DNA of 64,000 nt from Cohnella cholangitidis (GTDB taxonomy: Bacteria > Bacillota > Bacilli > Paenibacillales > Paenibacillaceae): the NCBI RefSeq assembly GCF_014107495.1, contig NZ_CP041969.1, forward strand, positions 5,629,501-5,693,500, written 5' to 3'. The translations under genes and the position numbers were made by a program. Positions 9,601-19,600 of this stretch are shown here, in pieces; within the stretch, counting starts at the first letter, position 1, and each line of letters opens with the position of its first letter. The notes under the pieces are model-generated. The model was not told where the DNA came from and made no database searches. It saw only the letters and a program-made list of their open reading frames with translations.

Positions 9601-10720
9601 CGTGAAAGACACGCCGCAAGGGGATAAGAAATTATGCGCTTTCTTCGTATCGAGACAAGAGCTGGATGCCGCTGCCGTTAGGCAAAATCTATCGCGCTTG
9701 CTGCCGGATTATATGATTCCTTCCTCGTATACGCGAGTAGATGCCATGCCGTTGACCGCAAGCGGCAAAGCGGACCGCAACGCGTTGGCAAAGCTGGAAC
9801 TGAACTTGCAATCGAATCAAGACTATGTCGCGCCGCAGAACGAAATAGAAGAGAAGCTGGCCGGGATATGGAAGGAGCTTCTGAACGTAGACCGGGTCGG
9901 CATACGCGACCAGTTCTTCGATATCGGAGGCCATTCGTTGCTTCTCCTCCGCATGCATGCGATGTTGGACGGCGAATATCCGGGTAAAGTGAAGGTCACC
10001 GATTTGTTTGCCTACCCTACGATCGAGAAGCTCGCCGAGTTTCTCGCTCCTATCCGCGCGGGATCCGAATCGGAAACGTCGTTGGCGTATATCGAATTGC
10101 CGGGCGAGTTTTTCTCCGGCGGCCAGGAGCTCCAAGAGACAGGGACGGCTTTCAAAATCCAGCTCGACGAAACGGTTTCGAAGGATTTAATCCGAGCGGG
10201 CAACGAGCTGAACGGCGGATTGGAACCGATTCTCTTTGCGCTCTACGCCTATCTTTTCGCCCAAGTGACCAAGAAGTTCGACAATGGGATTAACGTGGGA
10301 GTATCCGATCAGAAAATTTATCCGGTAGAGGTCGATCTTCGGCAAATTGGTCATTTTTCGTCTTTAGCGCAAACGTTTGCGCGTGTAAAAGATGACATAT
10401 TGAAGTCAGGCAACGGTTTCGAATGGAGCGATGTTGCGAAGCAACGGCCTTCTCCGCCGGAGAAGAGGATTTCCGCATTGATATACGACGCTGATCTTTA
10501 CGCGGCTCAAACCCGGGCAACGGAAAGCTTCGATCTGATTGTTTCTTACCGAATCGCAACGAATCAGATCGTACTGTTCTGCGATTACAACGGCAGACGA
10601 TTGCGCAAGGAGAAAGTCATGCAGCTCATTCAAGGATACGCAAAATTAACCCGTTGGTTCGTCAGCCAATATAGCAGCGACCGTAAAGTGTCGGCTGCGC
10701 GGGATGGGGGGACGGTATGA
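6638..10720 (+). CDS. NRPS B: PCP-C-A(Ser)-PCP-half C
   Basis: 1360 residues. It opens directly with a carrier domain (GGHSLKA, Ser44), which must receive the serine activated by NRPS A. Then come a condensation domain (HHLVSDG, His224), an adenylation domain ([11 protein letters not shown] near 695) with pocket code DVWHFSLIDK (serine), and a second carrier (GGHSLLL, Ser1100). The last 200 residues or so resemble only the C-terminal lobe of a condensation domain (FALYAYLFAQVTKKFDNGIN region) with no HHxxxDG, so it should be catalytically dead. It may dock with the downstream KS protein. The start ATG overlaps the upstream stop, and its own TGA overlaps the next ATG; both are 4-base overlaps. 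A 16-bp palindrome with core CAAACGTTTG lies in the coding sequence at 10367-10382. Confidence 0.92.
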   Translation: MMLSKPFMPPESRLQIALAEIWQDVLQADRIGIDHDFFELGGHSLKAAQLVQTVHKKLRIELTLSEIFSSPTIKELAMRLENRTESILAPIVPTKSRDYYSLSSAQNRLYILNKFEGIGTTYHLPVAFVAEGTIDPIRFEQAVHALIARHESLRSTFDLVDGVPMQMIHEQTAFRLESFDGNIASMEETLEKFIRPFDFDRAPLMRAGLKERADGRQLILFDMHHLVSDGVSMGVLVREFVELYTGRELPALHVQYKDYTAWQKEQLTAPPLLKQQRYWLNVFADGVPALNLPTDFKRPTVKSYEGNLLPFSLTAEQTHALKKMAGDSKTTMYMVMLAMFNVLLAKYSGQEDIVVGSPVSGRSHTDVNGLIGMFVNTIPFRNYPSADKTFQEFLQELKTNAIHAYDNQDYPFEELVGNLQVNRDLSRNPLFDVMFVMQNMDIPDLKLDGIKLERVTMPHSHAKFDLALEVVEQADTLSCHFEYCTRLFTAETVQRFISHFQAIISSVLTDPHKRIGDIEMISTQERHRILREFNDTAYDFPSNETLHQWVEAQAELRPEGVALLYGHTRLTYAELNAKANQLARVLSKNGAGRDRIVAVIAERSPEMMIALLAISKAGGAYLPVSPENPGDRIDYMLKDSEAVILLAQERWMAELAPRITYSGMKIRLDDPSHFEGDASNLPQEASPRDLAYMIYTSGSTGNPKGVMIEHRAVANRIHWMQRQYPIGPGDVILQKTAFTFDVSVWELFWWSLAGATVCFLEPGGEKDPDKIVQAIGRYKVTTMHFVPSMLHLFLDYLERRADLENSAVSSLASLKQVFASGEALPIQQANRFYELFRTRMATAAKLINLYGPTEAAIDVTYYDCVPDDQADAIPIGKPIANIQLVIVNSHNGLQPAGIPGELCIAGVGLARGYMNRPELTAEKFVSNPFAPGTLMYRTGDLARWLPDGNIEYMGRLDHQVKLRGYRIELGEIEAGLLRNKEIAEAVVLVKDTPQGDKKLCAFFVSRQELDAAAVRQNLSRLLPDYMIPSSYTRVDAMPLTASGKADRNALAKLELNLQSNQDYVAPQNEIEEKLAGIWKELLNVDRVGIRDQFFDIGGHSLLLLRMHAMLDGEYPGKVKVTDLFAYPTIEKLAEFLAPIRAGSESETSLAYIELPGEFFSGGQELQETGTAFKIQLDETVSKDLIRAGNELNGGLEPILFALYAYLFAQVTKKFDNGINVGVSDQKIYPVEVDLRQIGHFSSLAQTFARVKDDILKSGNGFEWSDVAKQRPSPPEKRISALIYDADLYAAQTRATESFDLIVSYRIATNQIVLFCDYNGRRLRKEKVMQLIQGYAKLTRWFVSQYSSDRKVSAARDGGTV
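10367..10382. repeat. Perfect 16-bp palindrome, LacI/PurR-like core
   Basis: GCGCAAACGTTTGCGC is a perfect palindrome inside the end of the NRPS B gene. Its core CAAACGTTTG is the same ten bases found in the palindrome before the operon (1740-1759). It could be an internal operator or roadblock site, or a coincidence of coding. Confidence 0.35.
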
Positions 10721-11934
10721 TCGGTAAAGTCGCGTTGATCTTTCCGGGAACGGGCTCTCAGTACGTCGGCATGTTTAAGTCTTTCTATGAACGGTATGCG
10801 ATCGTAAGAGAGACTTTCGGCGAAGCGGAAGACGCGCTCAAGCTGGATTTGGCGACGATGTGTTTCGAGACCGGCTTCCGGGAGCAGACGAGTATCGCTT
10901 ATGCGCAGACCGCGATATTCGTCTGCAGCGTGGCGGCCTGCCGAGTGTTCATGCACGAAGTAGGCGTAAAGCCAAGCTTGATGGCAGGCCATAGTTTAGG
11001 AGAGTTATCGGCTTTAACTTGCGCGGGCGTCTTCCGATTGCAAGACGCGGTTAAAGCCGTATGGTTTAGAGGCGAAGCGATGGAAGACGCGGTCCCCGAA
11101 GCCGGGGGCGCCATTGCGGCAATCAAACATCTGTCGGCGGAGCGGGTGAAAGAGCAATGCGAGCGCATGGACCCGGTAGGGGGTACGGTCTCGATTGCTT
11201 GTTACAATTCATCCGATCAAGTCGTGATAGCCGGCTATAGCGAAGCTGTCGGCACGGTGTCGGACGCGCTGAGAGAGCTTGGCGGGCAAGCGATCGCGAT
11301 CCATTCCAACGTCCCGTTTCACACGGCCCTCATGGCTCCGGCCGCGGATCGTTTGAGAGAGAAGCTTATGCAGGTCCAGATGCGCGATCCAACCAGTCCC
11401 GTCATTTCGAACGTGACCGCGTTGCCCTACGAACAGGGGGCGGCGAACGTAGTCGAACTGCTGTCGCGACAGCTGACGCATCCGGTTCGTTGGGAAGAAA
11501 CGGTTCGATACATGCAGCAAGAAGGAATTTCGTACGCGGTGGAGCTAGGGCCGAATACGATTCTCAAGAAGCTGAACCGAACGACGGCGCGCAATATTCG
11601 GGCTTATTCCTGGGATGAGGCTGACGACTTCCAACGAATCGTTGAATTGAAGCAGCTGAGGCCCGCATTTATCGACGTTTGTTTATCGATCGCAGTCTCT
11701 ACGCGAAATCATAATGACAATCCGGATCAGTACGAGAACGGGGTTGTCGAACCATACAAGACGATATTACGAATCCGGCAAGAGTGCGAGCGCATCGGTC
11801 AATCGCCGACGTCCATGCAAATGAAGGACGTCTTCGAAAGTCTTCGTTCGATCCTGCTGACGAAAAAAGTAGAACAAGCGGAACGGGAGCAGTTGTTGCA
11901 ACAAGCGGAGCTAGAAATGATCGGCATCCTATAG
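10717..11934 (+). CDS. Free-standing malonyl-CoA:ACP acyltransferase (trans-AT)
   Basis: A FabD-like acyltransferase of 405 residues. It has the GTGSQ start block, the nucleophile motif GHSLGE (Ser93), the arginine of WFRGEAM (Arg118) that holds the free carboxylate of malonyl groups, and the catalytic His202 in VPFHT. It should supply a malonyl unit in trans to the KS-ACP module of the 13604-23830 protein, which has lost its own AT. About 95 residues follow the AT fold and may serve for docking; free ATs of the iturin/mycosubtilin type are of similar length. The start overlaps the upstream stop as ATGA. The housekeeping FabD is an alternative identity but unlikely given its position inside the operon. 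Confidence 0.92.
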   Translation: MIGKVALIFPGTGSQYVGMFKSFYERYAIVRETFGEAEDALKLDLATMCFETGFREQTSIAYAQTAIFVCSVAACRVFMHEVGVKPSLMAGHSLGELSALTCAGVFRLQDAVKAVWFRGEAMEDAVPEAGGAIAAIKHLSAERVKEQCERMDPVGGTVSIACYNSSDQVVIAGYSEAVGTVSDALRELGGQAIAIHSNVPFHTALMAPAADRLREKLMQVQMRDPTSPVISNVTALPYEQGAANVVELLSRQLTHPVRWEETVRYMQQEGISYAVELGPNTILKKLNRTTARNIRAYSWDEADDFQRIVELKQLRPAFIDVCLSIAVSTRNHNDNPDQYENGVVEPYKTILRIRQECERIGQSPTSMQMKDVFESLRSILLTKKVEQAEREQLLQQAELEMIGIL

Positions 11935-11973
11935 TCCTATCGCAAGCGATTATTATTCGAGAGGGAGAAGACG

Positions 11974-13592
11974 ATGAAAAAATATTTGTTAATGGCCGGG
12001 GAAGTCGCGTTGCTGCTGGGTACCTTTTTGGGGGTATCCATCGTTCACAACAATATTCTCGTACCGAATTCGGGTGCTTACGGACAATTCGTAGGGAAAA
12101 ATCTGCTATCTGGATCACCATGATGTTTTTGATAACGTCGGTTCTCTACGTGATTTATTTCCAAGTAAAGAAACGAATCGCGAAACAAAATTACGAGAGC
12201 ATTGTCCAATTAAGCAATTTTTCGAAAATGAACAAAATCGACGTGACGATTTCCGCCTTAATCGGTTTGTTCTTGGGCGTCTTCTTTATTTGTTTCATGA
12301 AGCTGTCGTTTATTATCGACGGGTTCCCCGACTTCGAGAACTATGTCGCCATGTTTATGAATTCGGAATCTTTCATCGTCACGATCATCGGATTGTCGAT
12401 CATCGGTCCCTTATTCGAGGAAGTATTATTCCGGGGGTTGCTGTTCAACATCATGCGCAAAAGCTTGCCTTTCGTTGCGGCGCTGCTGCTGCAAGCCGTC
12501 TTTTACGGATATGCCCAACCGAATCCAAGCATACAAGTGATGGCGTTTTTCCTGGCGCTCGTCTACGGGATTCTCTATTACCGCTTAAAGTCGATCTGGT
12601 CCTCGTTGATAGGGGCCGCAGTGATGAACACCGTCATCTTCGTAACAAGGGAGTACGGCGTACAAGAGTCGATCGAGACGATTCCGGATCATATTCTGAT
12701 GTTTGTTTCCGGATTCTGTCTTTTCTTTATGATCTCGTTGCTGGTGTCCGTATGGAAAGGCGACACGAAAGCGGCCGTCTTGAAAATGACCGGAAACTTG
12801 TTGTTATGGACGTTCGTATACGCGGCTTTCTACTACCCTTTCATCTTCATCGTATGGAATCAATATATTATGGGCATCGATTCGATATCGACTTGGCTCG
12901 GGCAAAATAACGTCATCGGATTCGTTCCTTACGATATTCTTGCGTTCGTCATTTATTTCTACGTCATGAAATGGGTGAATAAGAAAAATCTGATCAAAGC
13001 GAGCAATTTCACGCGCATGTCCGTCAAGAACGGGGTTCTGATTTCCATATTGGGAATCGCGATGGGCGTATGGGTTCAATGCTTCTTCGAAATTCCTTAT
13101 TTCAGAGACAATTATCCTCAATTCGAGCAATTGACCGTCTATTTGACGACTACGATCGTGCCTGTTTATTTATTGTTTTTGATCATCCATTCCATTTATA
13201 AAGAAATTTATTTCCGCGCGCTCATTTTTAACGTTCTAAGATCGGCGATGCCCGTCTGGGTTTCGGTTCTGGGGACGGGGATCATCTACGGCGGCTTGTT
13301 CTTCAACTGGGACGTTCCGCTGACGATTTACGCGTCGCTCGGAGCCCTTATATTCAGTCTCATGTTCGAATGGTATAAGTCGATCTGGGCGCCGATCATT
13401 AACGAGTTTTTCGTCTTTGCGGCGTATTACGTGCTAAGGAAATTGAATCTCTCTTACGGACCGGGCGTAGTGTGGGCTCTTGGCATCAGTTCCGTCGTCG
13501 TCATCGGCTTGATGTTCTATCTTTGGAAAAATCGGGAGACGAAACGCGCGCGGAACTCCGCTAACGAAAAGGCCGGCACCATGGTTGCTTAG
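11974..13592 (+). CDS. CPBP/Abi-type double membrane protein, reading frame shifted
   Basis: A polytopic membrane protein with two repeated CAAX-protease/bacteriocin-immunity (CPBP) halves. The first carries FEEVLFRGLLFN, the second KEIYFRALIFN. The later conserved histidine is not seen in either half (QAVFYGYAQ and IIYGGLFFN), so peptidase activity is doubtful. GAGGGAG before the ATG at 11974 starts a hydrophobic frame (MKKYLLMAGEVALLLG) that stops after 49 codons at 12123. The rest continues in another frame, open from an ATG at 12120. Six instead of five A in the run near 12098 would join them as one protein of about 539 residues. As written the two frames overlap by ATGA, so two coupled proteins are also possible. 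Its place in the operon suggests immunity or membrane processing. Confidence 0.75.
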
Positions 13593-13603
13593 GAGGGAAA
13601 TCC

Positions 13604-16600
13604 ATGCTGGATTTTAACTTGATCGAATTTAACGATACGGATGCAGATCAACTAGAGGAAATAGAAGAGTTGTCATCGCAGGAAATCGCCGTCATCGGAA
13701 TTTCGGCAAAGCTGCCTCTGGTCGATAACCTCGATCAATTCTGGAAGTTCGTACGCAGCGGAGTGGATTTCATTTCGGAATTTCCCAAGTCCAGGCGCCA
13801 AGATACGGATATCTACGCCCGGGGCAGAACCCGGGAAGGGGAGCAGCCTGCCTATTTCGACGGAGCTTATTTGGAAGACATCGATTGTTTCGATCATGCT
13901 TTTTTCCGTCTATCGCCGAAGGAAGCAAGCTTGATGAGTCCTAATCAAAGGTTGTTTCTCGAAACGGCGTGGAAAGCGATCGAGGATGCCGGTTATAGCA
14001 AGCTTCAGATGGCTGGAAGCCAGACCGGAGTTTATGTCGGATTCAACACGGATACGCTCTACGACTACAAAAGAATGATAGCCGAGACGGACCCGGACTC
14101 CCTTTCGCTTGCGGTACCGGGAAACCTGACGTCGGTCATTGCCGGCAGACTCTCGTATTTGCTCGACTTGAAAGGCCCCAGCATGTGCGTGGATACGGCA
14201 TGCTCCTCTTCACTAGTGGCGGTACATCTCGCTTGCCAGGCGATCCGCAATCAAGAATGCGAGATGGCGATCGCGGGCAGCGTCAAAATGAATTTATTGC
14301 CGTTAGAAAATGAGGTCAAAATCGGGATCGAAGCTTCCGATTGGCGAGCCCATACCTTCGACGATAGTTCCGATGGTACGGGAGCAGGCGAAGGCGTCAT
14401 TGCGTTTGTGCTGAAGCCTCTGCATAGAGCGCTCCAAGACGGGGATTTCATTCATGGCGTCATTAAAGGCAGCGCGGTCAATCAAGACGGCAGCTCGGTA
14501 GGCATGACAGCTCCTAACGTGAAATCCCAGGAGGAAGTGATCGTCCGGGCATGGCAGAACGCGGGCATAGATCCCGAGACGATCTCTTATATCGAGGCCC
14601 ACGGAACGGGAACGAAACTGGGCGATCCGATCGAGATCGACGGCCTCCATCGCGCGTTCCGCAGATTTACGGATCGCAGGCAGTTCGTCGCTATCGGATC
14701 CGTCAAAGCGAACTTCGGCCATCTGGACCATGCCGCCGGTATGGCCGGCATGCTGAAGGCCATTATGGCGATGCGGAATCGGGAAATTCCGCCTTTGCCG
14801 CATTTCGCGAAGCCGAACCGGGCGATCGATTTTATTCAATCTCCTCTGTACGTCAATGACAGACTAACGGAATGGGAGACGAACTCCTATCCGCGCAGAT
14901 GCGGGGTCAGCGCATTCGGCATGAGCGGCACGAATTGCCATGTCGTGCTGGAAGAAGCTCCGAAGAAGGAGGACAAAATGGACTCGGGAGAGGGGATGCA
15001 AGAAGAGCATCTTTTAACTTTGTCTGCCAAGAGCGAGGCTGCGCTTGGAAGGTTAGTTCAACAATACGCCCGATTAAGCTTGGAGCAAATTTCTCTTGCC
15101 GATCTTTGCTATACGGCCAATACGGGCAGAGGGCATTATGAATATCGTTTGGCGGTCGTTTTCCATAATGCCGGCGAACTGTCGGAACAGCTCGCAAGGC
15201 TTATCGACGGCGGCTTAACCGACAATCGATCCCAAGGCATCTATTATGGCAATCCGAAATCCATTTCCGAAGGAATTGCGGGGACTGGCGCATGGAATGC
15301 CCAGCGCCACGTAACCGATGTCCGTACGGACCCCCGAAGGGACATCGCTCGTTCGTATACGGAAGGAGCGGACGTCGAATGGAGCAAGCTTTACGCAGGA
15401 CAGCGGCGTTATCGCATCCCGTTGCCGACGTATCCTTTTGAAAAAAGCCGTTGCTGGCTGGATGCTCCTAATCCTGCGCGGTTCGGAACGGAGTACGACG
15501 CGCGGATCGAGCGGAACTCCTCGCCGGACAGGGAAATCGTAATAACCGGAAAACCGAACGGCAGCTATTCCGACATTGAGACCGTAATCGCTCAGGCATG
15601 GGGGCATACTCTCGGGCTTCGTCAGGTGGATTTGGCCGATAACTACTACGAGTTGGGCGGAGACTCGATTATGGCGATGAAAATCGTCAACCGAATCAGT
15701 CTGCAATTGTCAGTCCGCTTGGAAGTGGCGGATTTGCTCAAACATGCTACCATAGGCGATCTGGCTTCCTTCATCGAGCGGTTGCCGATCGATGATCCGC
15801 AATCGGCCAGCGGGATCGCTGCTTTGACCAAGATAGACGCCAGGGAGCAATATCCGTTGACGTCCTCTCAGTACCGCGTTTTTATACAAGAGCAATTCGC
15901 GGCCGCCGGAACCGGCAATAATACGCCGTTCGGTATCAAGGTAACCGGAGAACTGGACGCAAGTCGGTTGGAATCCTGTTTCCGGCAATTGATCCAAAGG
16001 CATGAATCGCTAAGATCTTCCTTTGCATTCGTTAACGGGGAAGCCGTAACGCGCGTCGATCTAGATCCGGAGTTTCAGGTGCAGCATTTTCGCAGTTCCG
16101 AGGAACGGCTGGACCAAGTCGTTCGGGAATTTATACGCCCTTTCGATCTGGAGAAGTCGCCGTTGCTGCGCGTCGGACTCGTGGAAATATCAACTCGTCA
16201 GCATCTGATCTTAATCGATCTGCATCATATCGTTTCCGACGGCGTATCGACGAGCATTCTGATCAAAGAATTTTGCGAGCTCTACAAAGGCGCCGCTTTG
16301 CCGGAATTGCCGCTGCAGTATACGGACTATTCCGTTTGGCAGCGGGAGATGTTGGAGAGCGACGGCTATCGGCAACAAAAGCAATTTTGGCTCATCCAAT
16401 TGTCGGGCGAGCTTCCTTTGCTGAATATGCCGGTGGATTATGCCAGAGGGGATCGCAAAGCGTTTAACGGAAATACGCTTCATGCATCGATATCCGCCGA
16501 GTTGAAATCGAAGCTGGAGCGTCTGGCCCAACAACGCAACATGACCTTGAATTCGTTATTGTTCTCCGTCTATGCATGGATGCTAAGTCAACGCTCCGGC

Positions 16601-19600
16601 CAGAACGATCTCGTCGTCGGCACGCTTGTCGCGGGGAGAAACCAACCTCACTTGGATAAGATTATCGGAATGTTCATTAACTTTTTGCCGATACGCGTCG
16701 GGGTGCAGCCGGAGCTCTCTTTCGCAGATTTCGCCTCCGAAGTTCATCGTTCGATCGTAGAGGCTTACGCGCACGATTATCCTTTCGATCAGATGATCAA
16801 CGATTTGCAAGTCAAGACGGAGCGGTCGCGTAACCCGTTGTACGATACGATGTTCGTTTACCACAACGAGTTCAGCATGAATCCGACCGATCGATTGAAC
16901 ATGGACGAAGTGGGTTTGCTCTTCGAACAGTATCCGTTGCTGAATCCCGCGTCGCCGCTGGATTTCAAACTGGACGTATGGAACGGACTCTCGGAAAGCT
17001 TAACGCTAGTTCTCCAATACGATACTTCATTGTTCAAGGAAAGTACGATGCAGCAAGGGCTGAACCATTTCGTGAAGTTGGCGGAGCTCGTTGCGGAGAA
17101 CCCGGATCAGCTTCTCTCCAGCATCGTTTTATTCGATGCGTCCGAAGCTGCCTCAAAGGCCGATTCACGGTTGAAGGAACCTTTGCCGGTAGCGGTAAGC
17201 GCGACTTTCACCGCCGAGCCGATCGCCGCTTCCGTGGAATGGTGGTGCCGGCAATTCCATCAAGAAGTCGGGATCGAATTCGCCGCTTATCATCAAGTTT
17301 TTCAGCAGCTGCTTGACCCCAACAGCTTGATTTCCGTTAACGACGGAATCAATCTGTTGCTGATCCGGTTCGAAGATTGGATTCGGGACGACGATTCTGT
17401 CGCAATGGATGGGATAACCAGTAAGCTTGAGCGCATATATAGCGATCTGATGACGGCTCTTCGCAATCGCAGCAAGTTGGGAACTTATTTGATCGGAACG
17501 TTTCCGGTTTCCGCTCGTTTGACGCATTCCGGCGAAATATCCGCTTACTTGGAAAGCTTGAATGAGCGCTGGATGAACGACCTGGCCGGTCTCGGAAACG
17601 TGCACGTTATCGACCTGGGACAATCGTTGGCGGCGCTCTATCAGGTTCCCGAAATTTTCGATCCGGTCAAGGACCAAGAGGGGCATATGCCTTTCACCGA
17701 TGAATTTTATGGCGCGATGGGTACTGCCGTTGCCCGTACGATCGTTAGCAGGAACGCGCATCCTTTCAAAGTTGTCGTCTTGGATTGCGACAACACATTA
17801 TGGCGAGGCGTTTGCGGGGAAGACGGACCGTTAGGCATCTCGATCGACGAACCTTTTTTGGCTTTGCAGCGGTTTATGCTGGACCGATACAACGAGGGCA
17901 TGTTGCTGGCGATTTGCAGTAAAAACAATGAACCGGACGTATGGGAAGTATTCGATCGCAATCCGAACATGCTGCTTAAGAAGGAGCATTTCGTAGGAGC
18001 CAAGATCAATTGGTCAGCCAAAGCCGACAATATCCGCACGTTATCTGAAGAGCTGAACCTAGGTTTGGATAGCTTTATTTTCGTGGACGACAATGCCAAG
18101 GAATGCGGAGAGATGATAGCGCGTTGTCCCGAAGTGCTGACGTTGCAAATTCCGAAGCTGGCATGGCAAATTCCTTATTATTTGAAGCATGTATGGGCAT
18201 TCGATAAATTCGTCGTCACCGAGGAAGACCGGCAACGGTCGGCGTATTACGCGGCCGAGTCCCAACGGCGCAGCATGCAGGACCATGCTGCGGCTTCCAT
18301 CGACGAGTTTCTCGGAAGCTTGGACCTTAAGTTGAAGATGCGTCTCTTAACCGAGGAACAGATTGGCCGCGCCGCGCAATTGACGCAGCGAACGAACCAA
18401 TTCAATCTCAGTACGATCCGCAGAACGGACGAGGACGTTCGGAGGTTGATCTCGGACCCGAACATGATGTGTTGGGGGATCGAGGTGGCGGATCGCTTCG
18501 GAGATTACGGATTCGTAGGTCTCGTCTTCGGCTTTGCGGAAAGAAACGCGCTCGTGCTGGATACGTTCTTGTTAAGCTGCCGGGTGCTCGGAAGACGCGT
18601 GGAGCAAGCGATATTAAGCGAATTGAAACGAGTTGCCGTCGCCGCGGAAGCGCATTGCATTGAAGCGCCGTTCGTCGCCACGGCCAAAAATGATCCTTTC
18701 AAGCTGTTTCTTGAACAAACCGGGTGGGAGCACTCGGAAAATCAGCCTGACGAAGAACGTTACGTCCTGCCGCTGGAACGTATTCCCGATGAGGTTGCGT
18801 GGATAACGGCTTGGGAAGACAACCCGGAATTAAACCTTCCGGAGCGTCAGGTTGCAGCCGGTTATTCAAGGGCGTCGAATTTGGCTTCCCAGCCGGAAGC
18901 GCGGCAAGAGCAACCAATGCTTTGGGATGTACTTGGCTATGAGGACGTCGAACTGACTCATCGCAACCAACTTTTGCCCTTGCAATTCCATAGAGCGGAA
19001 CAATTAATGAAGCTGACGATACGTACTCGAGAAGAACAGCAGCGAATGGGCAAAGAGTATGACGAGCCAAGCAATGAGACGGAGATGGAATTGACCTCCA
19101 TCTGGGAAGAGATTCTCGGCATGGAACCGATCGGCGTTCAGGATCATTTCTTCGATATCGGCGGCAATTCCTTGCAAGCCGTGTCGCTGGCATCCCGCAT
19201 CCACCAACGTTTCCAAGTCGAAATTTCCTTGCGCGACTTGTTTGCCATACCTACGATCCGCCAATTGGCGAGCCTGATCAATCGGAAGGAACAATCGGAG
19301 CATAGCTCCATCGAACCTGCGATAGAACAAGTCGCATATCCGGTTACATCGGCCCAGAAGAGACTGCTCGTGCTTCAACAACTGGATGTGCCGAATTTGG
19401 CCTACAATCAGCCGGTTTTATTTACGGTTGACGGCGATTTGGACGTGGGACGCTTTCGTTACGCATGCGAGCAGTTGGTTCGCAGACATCGCATTTTGAC
19501 GACGGCTTTCAGATGGGAGCAAGGCGAATTCGTAGGTTGGTTAGATGAATGCACGGATTTCGCGGTTGATTATGACGAGTTAGCGGGGAAGAGCTTGACA

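Noticed and set aside
11784-11973. Upstream extension of the CPBP frame overlapping the acyltransferase gene
   Set aside because: The translated sequence there is not protein-like, and the real start with ribosome site is at 11974 in another frame.
12085-12125. Programmed -1 frameshifting in the CPBP gene
   Set aside because: The bases at the shift do not form an in-frame X XXY YYZ slippery heptamer, and no stimulatory structure is evident.
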